Assembly: GCA_963854835.1 (NCBI GenBank)
Contig: OY978530.1
Location: 5,600,001 to 5,664,000 of the forward strand
Direction of reading: 5' to 3'
DNA from: Megamerina dolium
Taxonomy: Eukaryota > Arthropoda > Insecta > Diptera > Megamerinidae
Length of the DNA stretch: 64,000 nucleotides
Part shown: positions 1 to 12,270 of the stretch, piece by piece
Layout of the letters: every line of letters starts with the position of its first letter
Position numbering within the stretch: the first letter of the stretch is position 1
Notes under the pieces: model-generated
What the model was told of the DNA's origin: nothing
The model's database searches: none
The model's input: only the letters and a program-made list of their open reading frames with translations
Position numbers and translations under genes: made by a program

Positions 1-358
1 GACGTTTTTAAGTCTGAATCAAGTCTGTCTTTATTTTTCTAAAATGCAGTACTTATACATATTACTGATCCCCCAATTTTTTCGTAAGCAACCCACTATT
101 CTGGCAATAACTAATCAGTACGTAGTCTGCTGTAGTCACTAATATTGCATTGGAATGATTACCAATCAGCACATAGTGTTGCTATGATCAACATTACATT
201 TCATCATTATGATACTTTTGTCTTTTTACATACATTACGTATCATACAACACTTGTCATGATGTAGGGCGCCCTCTATATATTTGATATACACAAATAAT
301 AAAGTATATTCTTTATTTACACATCGTAATAATTTGGGTTGTTTAATAGGGCTAGGCT
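1..358. other. A+T-rich DNA, no gene seen
   Basis: I see no coding similarity, RNA gene or terminal repeat in this stretch. It could hold the decayed end of the minus-strand BEL/Pao remnant that follows, but nothing recognisable supports that. Confidence 0.5.
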
Positions 359-530
359 GCCGTAGCTCAGTGGCTAGTGTGTTGGCCTTCTGATCTGTAG
401 GTGGTGAGTTCAATCCCCGGCTGAAGCATAACAAATTTAATATCGAAAAGATTTTTCTTTCTTCCGGCAGAAACAATTTGCCATGGAAAAGTTTCTAAAA
501 GAACGCTATGACAAAGCTCAGAAAAAGCGA
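359..530 (+). repeat. tRNA-derived SINE, copy 1 (3'-truncated)
   Basis: The copy opens with a tRNA-like head: an A-box-like segment (GTAGCTCAGTGG) and, about 45 bases on, a B-box-like segment (GAGTTCAATCCC). These resemble an internal RNA polymerase III promoter. The body, with the landmarks ATATCGAAAAGATTTTTCTTT and GACAAAGCTCAGAAAAAG (first one shortened here to its first 20 bases in any comparison), is shared with the reverse complement of the longer copy at 18818-19184. It stops after the second landmark, so about half of the element is missing. The anticodon arm is not convincing as a working tRNA. Confidence 0.8.
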
Positions 531-799
531 ATTCATCATGCTGCATTGACTCAACGATTTTTAATAAGGTTAGTACTAGCTCTTTTGCTAATAAATGTTG
601 ATCTCGGTTTTCGATGGGTTTTAAAAATTTATAAATATATGCCAATGTTCTAAGTATTTTTGAATAACAAGACCAGTTTTTGATAAGTTCGTAAATTATT
701 TTAGGCACTTTTTCGATGACAAGCGCTGTAATTCTAGTTTTTTTATTTCCAGTCGACTTTAAATGGCAAATGGCTCAAAGGCCATTGGATTTCATTTTT

Positions 800-1310
800 C
801 GTCAAAAAACAGGTCCATCAATATATCGAATTTTTTAGCTCATGTGCATTGCAGCTTATAGACACAATATCTGCTGCATGGTGAGCAGTAGCCACATGGC
901 GCCATATAGCCTCAATTGTCCAATCTTGGATATCAGCTACTCTATTTCCAACGAATGTTGATAATGTGGATGGATGCTTCTTCAGCCAGTATAAAACGAT
1001 TTCAGAATCGCTCCAAAACACTATTTTCTCAGCATTAGGCAACAATGTATATGAGACGACTTTCCACAATTTGGCTCGGAAAAGCCGTGTAATTAGTTTT
1101 TTTACAATGATATTTTATTAAACCAAGGTAATCTTAGTTCTGGCAATTTCTTGAAGTTTTCTTTAAAATTTTTCCAACTTGTTTCTAATGACATTGGGAT
1201 TGACTCATCTCAATCCAATTTCTGCAGCCACAACTCTTACAGAATGATTTTTGCTTTTGTAATCACAGGGCATAATAACTCCAGTGGATCGAACAAACGA
1301 GACGACATGG
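800..1310 (-). pseudogene. BEL/Pao retrotransposon pol fragment (RT connection and RNase H region)
   Basis: Read on the minus strand, about 1130-1310 encodes a segment around FDPLELLCPVITKAKI and KLDWDESIPM, which matches the region after the RT palm in BEL/Pao polyproteins. Then 818-1069 encodes an RNase H-type stretch with WSDSEIVLYWLKKHPSTL, FVGNRVADIQ and WRHVATAHHAADIVS. In this family that region degrades the RNA strand of the RNA-DNA hybrid. The frame is broken by a stop inside the first part (after AKIIL) and by a shift between the parts. Protease, most of RT and integrase are absent. The BEL gag pieces at 3465-5432 lie upstream on the same strand and may be from the same insertion. 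Confidence 0.8.
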
Positions 1311-1753
1311 ATAGAATATTACGCTTTGTGGCCTTCTTATTGTCATATTGTCTTCATATTGAAAAATATTGAAGAGTTGAGAGATGCCGGTGGGCTCTGG
1401 CCACGGTGGTTCCGATACCCTGCTTCAGATGTAGGGCTGTGTTGTAGTGGTGATGGACGGAGAAGTTGTTGTTTTTATGAATGCTGCTGATAATGAGACT
1501 ACTGCTGTTAATACTGGATATGATGATGGGATTATCTCGTGTTCAATAAAAAAACTCGCGATGTTTGTATTCTTTTTAAATTTTAAATTAAAACTTTATT
1601 TATGGCATCATAAGTCCTTAAGCAAATGAGACTTAAAAAAAACGTTTCGTACACTGCTCACTCCGTATATAAAGAGAATAATAATAAAAATAATACGGGG
1701 AGTGAAGAAGAAGAGAGGCATCAACAAAAGTTGAGTTGCCAACTCTCATGATA
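1311..1753. other. Unassigned spacer
   Basis: Short open frames occur on both strands, but none resembles a known family or has a plausible gene context. I see no terminal repeats. Confidence 0.4.
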
Positions 1754-2203
1754 TTTTACGTTTTTATTTGTGAGCGTTTAATTCTATTTGAATTAAGCTT
1801 GTTCGATTATTGGATTCTGTCAATAATAATTGCAACACTTATTGTTATTGTACAATTATATACAGCAGCAATTTATTCAATCAACTCTGTTTACAATCAA
1901 ATATTTACCATAACTCTTTTAATGTACTTTTGCCTCTGATACTGTATCGATGTTTGCGCAATCACGTTCGGGATTAGATTGAATTGCATTTGTGAACACT
2001 GGCTCTATTTATACTCTGTTGGCAACACTCCAGAATCGTCCTTTATCGTAGTCGAGATTCATCTCTTTTTTCTCGTTGGTGTGTTCTGGTTATCGCCTAT
2101 TTCTTTTTGTTGACATTCGTTTCGATGCTGCCAACATTTGTGTCATTCACAATGGTGTCAGTCACAATAGTGATGAGTAACCAACCATCGATATGTATAA
2201 ACA
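1754..2203 (-). repeat. Solo LTR of the gypsy family also found at 20048-23653
   Basis: This stretch aligns along nearly its whole length with the LTR at 23216-23653. Shared landmarks include GTTTAATTCTATTTGAATTA, TATTTATACTCTGTTGGCAA and CAATAGTGATGAGTAACCAA. It is clearly more diverged than the LTR pair at 20-23.6 kb, and its ends have drifted from the TGTTAC...GTTACA termini. No internal gypsy sequence adjoins it, so it is an old solo LTR left by LTR-LTR recombination or a truncated copy. Confidence 0.85.
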
Positions 2204-3464
2204 CTTTTAGGATGTATGCAGACAGTGAACGTCACATTCTCTGGCGTAGACATTCCGCCTCCCTTGCAGGAATACCGCAAATGACACGAAAGGTCTACCC
2301 CAGAGAGAGAGAGATATAGTAAAGTTGTACAGGGGTAGTAATATTACATAAACTTAAAACTAATACAAGCTTGAACTACAAATGATCCAATCCAAATGAG
2401 CAGCAATCAAATAAGGAACATTGCACGGAGTCCATATCACAATCGTAATGGCAATATGTTGACTTCTTTAAAGCATACTGTAAATATAAGATATATCAAT
2501 GATGTTCAACAAAAATGCAAAAAAAAAGGCATTTCAAGAGGAAGAATAACTGTTGAATGTTTTGGATCGTTGATTGATGAATATGTTGAATGTTGAATAT
2601 TGACTATAGAGTTTTGATTATTGAATATGTAATACTGAATGTTGATTGTTGTTTGAATTGCTGGATGTTGATAGCTGAATGTTGACACGATCTTGTAAAG
2701 ATTTTGATCACCTCTGTATTTAGAGTACTGATCTCTCTCTGGGTATTTCAAAGATATCGAACGTGCGGCTTCTTTAAGTAATCTTCCTTTCATCGTAGAT
2801 AGAAGAGTTCGTTCTGAGTATAACAGCATAAGGGCTGGTCGTAAACCCGGCATACGGGATTGCATGCTAACATAATTGTCTAACCAAACTAACATAAAAA
2901 ATTTCGAGTTGGGGTACGTCACATAAAACAACACAAGTCACAACATTTGTGACAGTGAATTTCTCCAATATTGATTATATATAAATGAGCTTCAAAACTC
3001 TTAACGCTTGCTGCTTCAACGATCCATTTGAGTTTTAGCAGCAATGAAATATTGCTTGAACCTGTTGTGGCTCTGGGAGTACTTCACGCACAGTTAAGAA
3101 ATTCGGATATTCATGGATAGTAGAGCACGGCAGTAAAAAAAAGTGGGGATGCCAGATTAGCGGTATTGCCGAAGATGAATATGCTTCCGACTATGTATAG
3201 ACTCAAATAGAATCCAAAAGAGTTTCTGGTTCATGACCGTATGATGGTTGACTTGATTCATGAAAATGTAGCAAACAGTGTACTATTTTTAACACCTGGG
3301 ATTTTTCATACGCATGTATGCTATGCCACTTGACGTTCCGTAGAAATCCGACAATTGTATAGTTCAGTTAAATTGTGCTGAACACAATGAGAGAAGGATG
3401 CGTATGAAGGTCCAATTCGTAGAATCTGACAAAACATTGCTACATAATAAGGGTGTAGCTTCTG
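2204..3464. other. Unassigned spacer with a degenerate short repeat
   Basis: No gene is supported. Around 2565-2690 the sequence drifts through many imperfect copies of TGAATGTTGA-like words, giving a degenerate minisatellite. A minus-strand open frame of 142 codons spans it, but its composition follows the repeat and it matches nothing I recognise. Confidence 0.45.
2565..2690. repeat. Degenerate minisatellite of GAATGTTGA-like words
   Basis: The words GTTGAATGTTGAATATTGA, ACTGAATGTTGATTGTTG and GCTGAATGTTGACA recur with irregular spacing. Period and copy number are too variable to define a clean unit by eye. Confidence 0.55.
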
Positions 3465-3899
3465 TCAATAAGTACGAGCCACATTGTCACGGTAACATTT
3501 CCACGAGAATAAATTTATGGGGCCAGTGTTAGGCGGGATCGTGTACATTGGTATTCGTGTACGATTTATCTCATTGAAGAAAGTAGAATGATGAGTGGAT
3601 AATTCCTCTATAGACGGGGTAGATAACGACATCAACTTCTCTGAAGGGAGTCGGATTTTGAGGTATTCTATGAAGCACGGAGTGGTGTCGTCTTCCACAA
3701 ATACGGTACGAGAACTTGCTCTGGCACTCTGTAAGAGTATGCGATGTTGCCAAGCTGTTGGTGAATAAATCGCACTTTCGCACAAGGGATATTCTCTCAT
3801 CAACTCTAAGTATTGAGAACTTTGTTCATGTTCGCAGTTGGTGGTTACCTCTACATAATTGACAACATGCATTCGTAGATGTTCTATCGGACGAATCAA
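3465..3899 (-). pseudogene. BEL/Pao Gag zinc-finger region, second fragment
   Basis: On the minus strand 3571-3783 encodes KCDLFTNSLATSHTLTEC followed shortly by YRICGRRHHSVLH. This matches the compound Cys/His zinc-binding end of BEL/Pao Gag, in which a CCHC knuckle runs into a C-x2-C-x3-HH block. Some of the cysteines are replaced. A second open frame (3465-3899) overlaps in another phase, showing that the sequence is shifted. It differs from the equivalent region at 4264-4330, so two BEL-type insertions, or an internal duplication, are present. Confidence 0.65.
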
Positions 3900-3958
3900 T
3901 TGACTTCTCGTTTGAGTTAGAGTTGTCGGGAGTTATGGAATAATGTTGATTGTTGCTT

Positions 3959-5432
3959 CTATTTTATACATGTCGTATAAACCAACAAAAGACAAATTGG
4001 AACTGTTCGGGAATTGACACCATTTGATTTCAGTATAAAATGACATGATCCTTCTATGGCATTGCGATGTCGGATTTTCGGCTGAGTGGTTTGAACTGAT
4101 GGTCGGGGTATGCTGGTTCTCGTTGATGACAGCTTATCGCTGAGGAACAGACGACTGGCGAAAAACTTCAACTGATGCCGCAGTTGGCATTGCGATAGAA
4201 AATGGATCGTGACTAGTACTGGACGTGTTTTGAAGCCTTTAAAGCAATGAATGATACCGTTTTCTACATGCATGTGAATCGGCTGGTGCAACTGCCATGA
4301 TCATGTGAATTGGCAAAACAATTTGTACATAGTTTGTTTCTTTTCAAGATTGAAAAACGCTTATCTAGTGAGAGTTTGAGGAATTCAGAGCAAACACGTA
4401 GTAAATGTGCTTTAGTGCACAGCGGAAAATTATGATCTGCATTTGTCGTGTGAAATGTATTCAGCATTCGATAATTTACTGGGGTTGAAGTATACCGCTT
4501 AAAAGATTCTAATAAGTTAGGTTGTCGATTTTGTGCCTGGTTGGATTGACGATTCCGTGGTTTGCTGGGTTGCCGAGAGCCACTTCGTATGTCCAACACC
4601 GATTCAAGCGTCTGAAAGCGCTCTGTATGGAAATAATTGGGGGCGCTCCACGAAGGGATCTCACGTTAGTCAGTGACTGACTGCTCCCACAAGTATACGA
4701 AAATTGCGTCCAAATGACTGGTGTTAATATCCAATAACTGCAAATTAGTTATGCTGAAATTTATTGTCTGCTATAAGCGTTTTATGCTCGTACCGGTTTC
4801 ATGAACGACCGGTTGTAAATTGAAAAGGGTTTTCAATTGGATGTTGACTAGAATACGTTTATTCTCATACCGTTCTTGTAAAATGTACCACGCAATTGTA
4901 AAGCCGTCATTACTCAACGGAGTTGACTTAAAGATGCAGGGTGCCTCGCCACGGGTTTTCTGCAGTAGGTGGTGCAATTTTTCTACGGGAGATAAACTGG
5001 GATTGTTTCGATACAAGGCCATGAACAGATCTCGAACACTTGGCCACGAAAAGTCATCGCCCAAGAAACACGGAATGTCACATGGAGGAAAGGGTATAGC
5101 CGGGAACGGAGTTGGTTGATTACTATTTTCTGAAGGAGTGGAAGCAGACGGGGGAGTCACTTTAGGGTTGATCTCGTGTAAGTAGGCGTTGATTTCAGAG
5201 AGGCAGCGAATGTATGCGGACCGGCACTCTTTATAAGTCTCCTTGATTTGACCAATAAAACCTTCACCAACTTCCTCTCTCTCAATTAAAAAATGGGCCT
5301 CTATGCCTGAAACTCTTTCTTTTTCATTTCCAATATAAATGTGTTGTAAACCTCCGGATTAATGGCGTAAAAGCTAGTATCAGAATCCATAACTTTCTCC
5401 GCGGCAGTTTTAAAACGAGCAATAGTAGACAT
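3959..5432 (-). pseudogene. BEL/Pao retrotransposon gag
   Basis: The minus-strand start codon at 5432 opens a frame (MSTIARFKTAAEK...) that is broken after about 43 codons and resumes in another phase. From 5160 to 4771 it encodes the conserved BEL Gag core, with the motifs FLGDDFSWPSVRDLF and SLSPVEKLHHLLQKTRGEA, typical of the DUF1759 capsid-like domain. From 4599 to 4264 comes a basic linker and the start of the zinc region (KLCTNCFANSHDHGSC, then TSRFTC), interrupted by a stop. In an active element this protein packages the RNA in cytoplasmic particles. At least two frameshifts and one stop make this a relic. Confidence 0.85.
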
Positions 5433-6051
5433 TACAACGGTAATTCGTAGAATTACAAGAAATTTCAGAAATATTTAGAAAGGGAGGGAGAGTGAGAGCG
5501 AGTGATATTAAGAAAAATAAATGTAATTCGTAGAAATACAAAAATAGGAGTGAGGAAAAATATATAGGTATATAGAAAAATTGAAGTAATTCGTAGGATT
5601 ACAAAATACAATAGCGAGATATATATTGAAAGGTTTGGAATTCAAGAGATTCGTACAATCACTACCAGAAAAGCAATTATGATTGCTTGAAATTAAAACC
5701 AGAAATGCTGTATTTATGTGTGAGAATGAAAATTAGTGTGAATAAGTAGTATACACAACGCAAATATAATGAGAGTAACAAAGTAATTCGTAGAATTACA
5801 AAGAAGAAGCGTAAGAGCAAGTGTCGAGATAAAAGTGTAAAATCTAGAGAGAAAACCTTCGTAGCAAATCTTCTATTTCCATGCACATGTGATAAATTGT
5901 GTATCCAAAAAAACGTCTAGCAAGTATTTTCTCAGAGAGACGAAGTCTTCCGTTGAGAGAGTGACGTATAAGATTGCTCTTGCGCGATAGCTGAGATTTG
6001 GAAACAATATAAGATATTATTAAATGAAATTAAGATAATATTAAATGTGGG
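5433..6051 (-). other. Untranslated leader of the BEL element, possible LTR
   Basis: This lies directly upstream of the BEL gag start on the minus strand, where the leader and LTR should be. I cannot find the LTR boundaries or a primer-binding site. Its most notable content is the repeated palindrome listed at 5440-5799. Confidence 0.45.
5440..5799. repeat. Repeated 17-bp palindrome GTAATTCGTAGAATTAC
   Basis: The motif is a 7-bp inverted repeat around GTA. Perfect copies are at 5440-5456 and 5783-5799. Copies with one change are at 5523-5539 and 5586-5602, and a weak copy lies near 5646-5662. A further partial relative (AATTCGTAGAATC) is near 3413. All main copies are in the leader immediately 5' of the BEL gag frame. 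Each could be a protein-binding site or a small RNA hairpin. Confidence 0.75.
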
Positions 6052-6096
6052 TGCCGTAGCTCAGTGGTTGGTGTGTTGGCCTTCTGATCTGTAGAT
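6052..6096 (+). repeat. tRNA-derived SINE, copy 2 (head only)
   Basis: Only the tRNA-like head remains (GTGCCGTAGCTCAGTGGTTG through CTTCTGATCTGTAG). It breaks off at about 6096, where mariner sequence begins, so the mariner probably entered or replaced the SINE body. Confidence 0.75.
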
Positions 6097-6099
6097 CGG

Positions 6100-7689
<1,590 letters not shown>

Positions 7690-7887
7690 GTAAGTGTGCA
7701 TATTTATTTATTTAACTATAAAGAAATGTATTAATCTATTTATTATTATGTGGTAAATCGCAATTTCCGGCGATGTGACTATACTAGAGACTGATTCGAT
7801 AACTATGAGTTGCAGTGATGTTCTAATTGTTAGCTATGTACATATTTGTGAAGAAAATTATTTAATTTCTTTATTTTTTCTAGAACA

Positions 7888-7986
7888 ATGTCACAGATTT
7901 ACATCGATGTGACTGAACCGAACATGGAGTATAGAATTGGAGTATATTTTGTGCCAGCATTCAGTGTGGACCGTATATTAGCATAG
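7888..7986 (+). CDS. Possible small ORF after a candidate intron (host?)
   Basis: A 32-codon frame starts at 7888 in a good insect start context (AACAATG) and encodes MSQIYIDVTEPNMEYRIG and so on to a TAG. It is preceded by a T-rich tract and AG at 7882-7883, a good splice acceptor. A strong donor, CG|GTAAGTG, lies at 7690, giving a 194-bp candidate intron. I do not recognise the peptide, and it has no obvious signal sequence. It could be a short ORF, an alternative first coding exon of a longer gene, or chance. The support is the splice-site arrangement and the low transposon content around it. Confidence 0.25.
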   Translation: MSQIYIDVTEPNMEYRIGVYFVPAFSVDRILA

Positions 7987-9220
7987 GTACCGTCTATTTT
8001 CACCCCTTAAGATGGGTTCATCTACAAAATTGAGGTTTTTTGCAAATTAATTCTTGAAAGTGCTGCATAATGTATTTGTAATAGAAATAAGTGATGTTAA
8101 TTACATATGAAAAAGCAAATGGAGCTCACACTGTTTTAAGCATGCTTGTATATCGGGTTTGCCTTGAAAATATATATGTGCAGTATTTATGAAAAAACTT
8201 ATTGGTGGAGTTCAAATAAACAAGACACCGACATTACTATTGATTGTTTCTTTTTTTGTTGCTTCGTTCTACTGATTACAAATTTTTGTTCAATATTAAA
8301 TACATATTTGAGGAAGAAGATTAAAAAAGGTATTGCTTGAATTCTGGCTGCCTCTCCGCGCTTGGTAGCATAAACATGCGCTGATGTCCATCGCATCCTA
8401 AGGGACATTTTCTGATTATCGGAATATTGTCCTTTTATATAAAATGAAAGAAAAGCAGCACTTCAAATAAATTGCCATGAAATATAATCAAAACTAAAAT
8501 TTGCATCTTACCGCTCCGTAAATATCAAGTGAAAATTATGGTGCAAAATATATAGGTAGTATTACCTCATCTGTTTAGTCTTATGTTAATGGTTTGAATA
8601 GATGATTTAAGTTTTTGATTTCTCCTATGATATATTTGTTGTTGTTGTTGTTGTTAGAAATACAAAATAAGAACTTATCTCCAAAATGAACACTTACTCG
8701 ACAGTCAGTTCTGGTTGTTGTTCGCTATAGCAATATCGCCGTTGTTACTAGCAAAACCTCGTTATCACACAACAATTTAAATGGCTACAATCTTCAGAAG
8801 CCAAAAAAAAAAAATTGGATCGGATAATAAGTTTTATTTCGAGTTTTCTATTGTAATAAGCAACAAATTTTTCCTTCCAGCAATAAAAAAATGGTCTTAC
8901 AACCACAGCATTAGTGATGTTTGTTAAACTTCTAAAATGCATTTGTGTATTTTTTCTTTTCGATTAGTATTAATTTCATCGTAATTACATTAACTTATAA
9001 ATCTTTTATTTAAATGGTCCAAAATTTGTTTAAATAACATTCTCTTGCATTAAAAAATTAAAAAATATACATTCAAAATTTTGTGGTCAACTAGAGGGTT
9101 AATAATGTTGACAATGAACAAATGTTGAACTGTCAAAAAAGTGTAATAATTTGACATTGAAGCGATAAAATTGGTAAGTTGGCAAAAATTTTATAAGATT
9201 TTATTTAATGTATTTATATT
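7987..9220. other. A+T-rich DNA, no gene seen
   Basis: Apart from a short (TTG)n tract near 8636-8655 I see no repeat, terminal inverted repeat or coding similarity. Short open frames on both strands look like chance. Confidence 0.4.
8636..8655. repeat. Short (TTG)n microsatellite
   Basis: Six to seven TTG units in a row. Confidence 0.9.
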
Positions 9221-9600
9221 AGGTGTGTTTTCGTACTTTTCCAGTAACAATTAATTAATTTGACAGCATTCGCTCTCAAAGAGAAAAATATGCCAAAAAG
9301 CACAATAACGCAAAACCAGCAAAAACCTGCAAGTTTCACGAACAGCTGATTTTCCACTAAATAAATTGCAATTGTTCGTTTGCTTGTTAGTTTCATTTGC
9401 TTATGATCAGCTGTTTTTCCTACTTGCAAGTCTTTACTGGCATAAATTTGTCCAGTAACAATTTACAACTTCCCCTCAAAATGAAATGTCATTTCACTTT
9501 CTTAATTTCCCCTTCTTTGCAAGTTTTTTTGGGTACGAGAACGCCAAAACGTGATAGTTTGTAACAATTATCACAAACTATTGCGTACGAGAACACTCCT
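9221..9600. mobile_element. MITE-like element with terminal inverted repeats
   Basis: The left end AGGTGTGTTTTCGTAC (9221) matches the reverse complement of the right end, AGGAGTGTTCTCGTAC (ending at 9600), at 14 of 16 positions. Inside, GTACGAGAACGCC near 9533 repeats the terminal motif and CCAGTAACAATT occurs at both about 9240 and 9451. ATT lies on both outer sides and may be a 3-bp target duplication. No transposase is encoded. The superfamily cannot be named from this. Confidence 0.6.
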
Positions 9601-10334
9601 ATTAACAGAAAAGAATCAAACAAGGAAGAAGCAATCATGCATATTCAAGATAAGATATACAAGCCATATATTTGTTAATTTTGGATAGAGCCAATAGCTC
9701 AAGTAAGTACATTGTTAACACTTTTTTTTTATTTTGTTACATTGCATCTATCTATTATATATTATTTATATTAACAGAAGCAAGCATATTCATCGTAAGC
9801 CATACAAGCCATAGAATTTTGGATACAGCCAATAGCTGAAGGAAGTAAATTGTTTACAATTTATTTTGATTTTGTTACATGGCATCTATGTTGAATTTGC
9901 AATTAACAAAAAAGAAAAGTGAAAGTGCAGTGTTTCTTAATGAATGGAAAAGAATATAGTTAAAATCTGTTAACCTTGCATGCATTGTAGTGCTTTTAAT
10001 TTGTGTAACTTTTGTGTTAAAATGCAACTGGTGGTGAGCGCTTCAGTAAGCAAGTTCACTGCAGTCAAAATCGAACCAGATCATAAATTCTCCAAAAGTG
10101 AATTGTAATCACGTGTAGTCTCTGTTGCAGTGCTGAGAATATGGTGTCAGCATATTTGGCGAATTTATGGTCTGGAATGTTGTGTTGTATGTGTCAACAT
10201 TATAAAATTACAGCGTTCGTTAACATGCATATTCAACATAGTATAATGGGTACACCAAATAAGCCTTAATCTCTGGCTTATTAATAATTTATAAATGCTT
10301 TTATTGATTTCTTTTTTAATTTTTTTATTTGCAG
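9601..10334. other. Spacer with a diverged tandem duplication
   Basis: The stretch contains the duplicated block described at 9657-9905 and otherwise A+T-rich DNA. Several donor-like GTAAGT words are present (for example near 9702), so parts of it may be introns of the candidate gene at 10335. Confidence 0.4.
9657..9905 (+). repeat. Diverged tandem duplication, about 145-bp period
   Basis: The first copy (from 9657) and the second (from 9802) share, in order, ATACAAGCCAT, TTTTGGATA, AGCCAATAGCT, TGTTACAT and GCATCTAT. The copies differ by many substitutions and small indels. Confidence 0.65.
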
Positions 10335-10563
10335 ATTATTAATACTATTAGAACATTGGTACCATCAGTGCAACCATCGTTAAAAGTTCACCTGCAGAAA
10401 ACTCCCTCACCTAAACAGATATTTGTCGTGAGTATGAATATACGCTTGATTATACTAATAATACCAATTACTTAAAACACATATTTCATTTGAGAACTAA
10501 TTTATTTCTTATATTTTTCAGATTGGATCTAAGTGGTTGCATCCAAGGCAACAACCTTTTTAA
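10335..10563 (+). CDS. Possible two-exon 3' end of a host gene
   Basis: A T-rich acceptor ending GCAG precedes an open stretch of exactly 31 codons (10335-10427: IINTIRTLVPSVQPSLKV...). It ends at a good donor (GTC|GTGAGT). The next acceptor (TATTTTTCAG) is at 10521, and the frame continues in the same phase for 13 codons (IGSKWLHPRQQPF) to TAA at 10561. The 94-bp intron size suits a fly. I do not recognise the peptide and cannot find its upstream exons. It could be the end of a host gene, an exonised transposon piece, or a coincidence of splice-like words. Confidence 0.3.
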
Positions 10564-11762
10564 ACAAATTATTTAAATAGCAAAGATACTAATATTTATT
10601 TCCTCTTCCAGATGTAAATCGGTGCTACATATTTAACAGAAATATGAAATTCGTTGAAGCAACCGCAGCTGCAGCAAATTTTATAAAGTTAATATTTATT
10701 AAACATTTTTTAATAATTTTTAATTGTAAATATATATCAAAAGAAAGTAAATTTCACTACTTTTCTTTTGATTATAATCATGTTAAAATCGAATTTTGTA
10801 ACATTTACCTAAAATTAATATTTTATTAATATTGTAATTTATTCAAATTTCATATTGTAGCTATATGTAAATATTTCTTTTATTAGAATTTTTTAAAAAA
10901 TCGTCTAAATTAATATTAGCTGCATTCTTTTGTAACCGAGTTGCAAAAGAACACCAACTCGTATTTAATTTCCCGTTTACTTGAATATAATTTCCCTTCA
11001 GTTACTTAGCAATGCTGATGGTATATATGCTTGTTCGTGAAATTTATAAACGAAATAAAAACAAAAAAGAAACAATTCTGCGGAATCTGTAGTAAATATA
11101 TTCGTTTATTTAAAATAAATTTTTATTTGCACTTGCTTTATTTTGCTTATTTTTGTTTATATTTACAATAACTTGACATGTTGTTGAAATTTCCCAAGCA
11201 CATTCCAGTAGTCTATTCACAATAGTGCTGTTTTTTTACTTTCCAACACTATAACTCAGGTCGATTAAAATATAAGCAAGTTCAATTGAACTCGGTTAAA
11301 ATAGACGATGTCGTTTATTTTTGTTGTTGCTTTGCATGCACTTCGGCAAATAAGTCAGCGTTCTTTTGCTATGCAACTCGCGTGCAAAAGAATACGGCTA
11401 TTATTACTAATTGTTTACGCCAGAAAATTACGTTGCGCGCACTTCTGGTGGATTTGGTGCCACCTTGATTGAAGGCGAGTTGCATCCCTGTTTTTTAATC
11501 GGTGTTCAGCAATACATTCGGTTATTTGTTTTTTCTTACTTACTTGATTTTTCTCGAACACGGACAGTGCGCACATTTTCTTCTTATTTTTCATTTTTTA
11601 TATATGTTTATAATATAATAAATTAGTGCCGTGCCGTTTATATTTCCGGAGGTGTTTTTTGTACTAAATAATATACATAGTATACTTGTAATTTACGTGC
11701 TTTTCAATAAAAAACCAATAAATTTCAATAAAAAACCAAATTAATTTCTTTCGATAACGAAA
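10564..11762. other. A+T-rich DNA, no gene seen
   Basis: No coding similarity is visible. Another acceptor-like site (TCCTCTTCCAG) occurs at about 10610. The last few hundred bases may be the 5' untranslated region of the frame at 11763. Confidence 0.4.
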
Positions 11763-12218
11763 TTGATGAAATGCATCGGAAATCGATTTGAACATTTACT
11801 TTGTGTAATGGTATTGGCCACCAACGAAAGGCTTCACAATTTAGACAATGATAAAAAGTGTGCTACTGCGAATACAACAACAACAGCAAGTAACAGCAGC
11901 ACCACCACCACATCAACCGTATCAATAACAGCAACAATTAATAAAGCAGAACAAATGGAAGAAAGTCAACAGCGACAACAACAGCAAGATTTGTCATCAA
12001 TTATCAATAGCAATAGTTTGAAATTGGAAAAGATGATGGTGAAAAATGACATTAACAACGCAACATCAACAACAGCAAGAACACCGGCAACAGCATCAGA
12101 GATGCAAACCCCCAAAAAGATATACAATCTCACAAGGCCTGGTAAAGTTGGCAGAAATTACGGATCATACGCTATCATGAGACGCGCCATTTTATTACCT
12201 TCTACTTGGGTCAAGTAG
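11763..12218 (+). CDS. Candidate host coding exon with Thr/Ser- and Gln-rich tracts
   Basis: A 151-codon frame begins MMKCIGNRFEHLLCVMVL. A second Met at codon 16 is also possible. The middle holds TTTT and TSTV-type tracts (about codons 38-60) and QQRQQQQD (about 68-75), the ACA/CAA/CAG-driven homopolymers common in fly regulatory proteins. The last 35 codons are not low-complexity and are rich in basic residues (KKIYNLTRPGKVGRNYGSY). A good splice donor, CTG|GTAAAG, lies at about 12140, so the true exon may stop there. No transposon family matches. I do not recognise it. A partial first exon of a host gene is the best reading, but unproven. Confidence 0.4.
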   Translation: MMKCIGNRFEHLLCVMVLATNERLHNLDNDKKCATANTTTTASNSSTTTTSTVSITATINKAEQMEESQQRQQQQDLSSIINSNSLKLEKMMVKNDINNATSTTARTPATASEMQTPKKIYNLTRPGKVGRNYGSYAIMRRAILLPSTWVK

Positions 12219-12270
12219 ATTTTTATTTATATTATTTATTGTTTTATTATTTAAGAACGATTAATCTTAA

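Noticed and set aside
359..440. A functional tRNA gene
   Set aside because: The head has A- and B-box-like words, but the same head occurs three times with a shared non-tRNA body, and the anticodon arm does not fold convincingly. It is a SINE.
2506..2934. A 142-codon minus-strand frame
   Set aside because: It runs through the degenerate minisatellite at 2565-2690 and matches no family.
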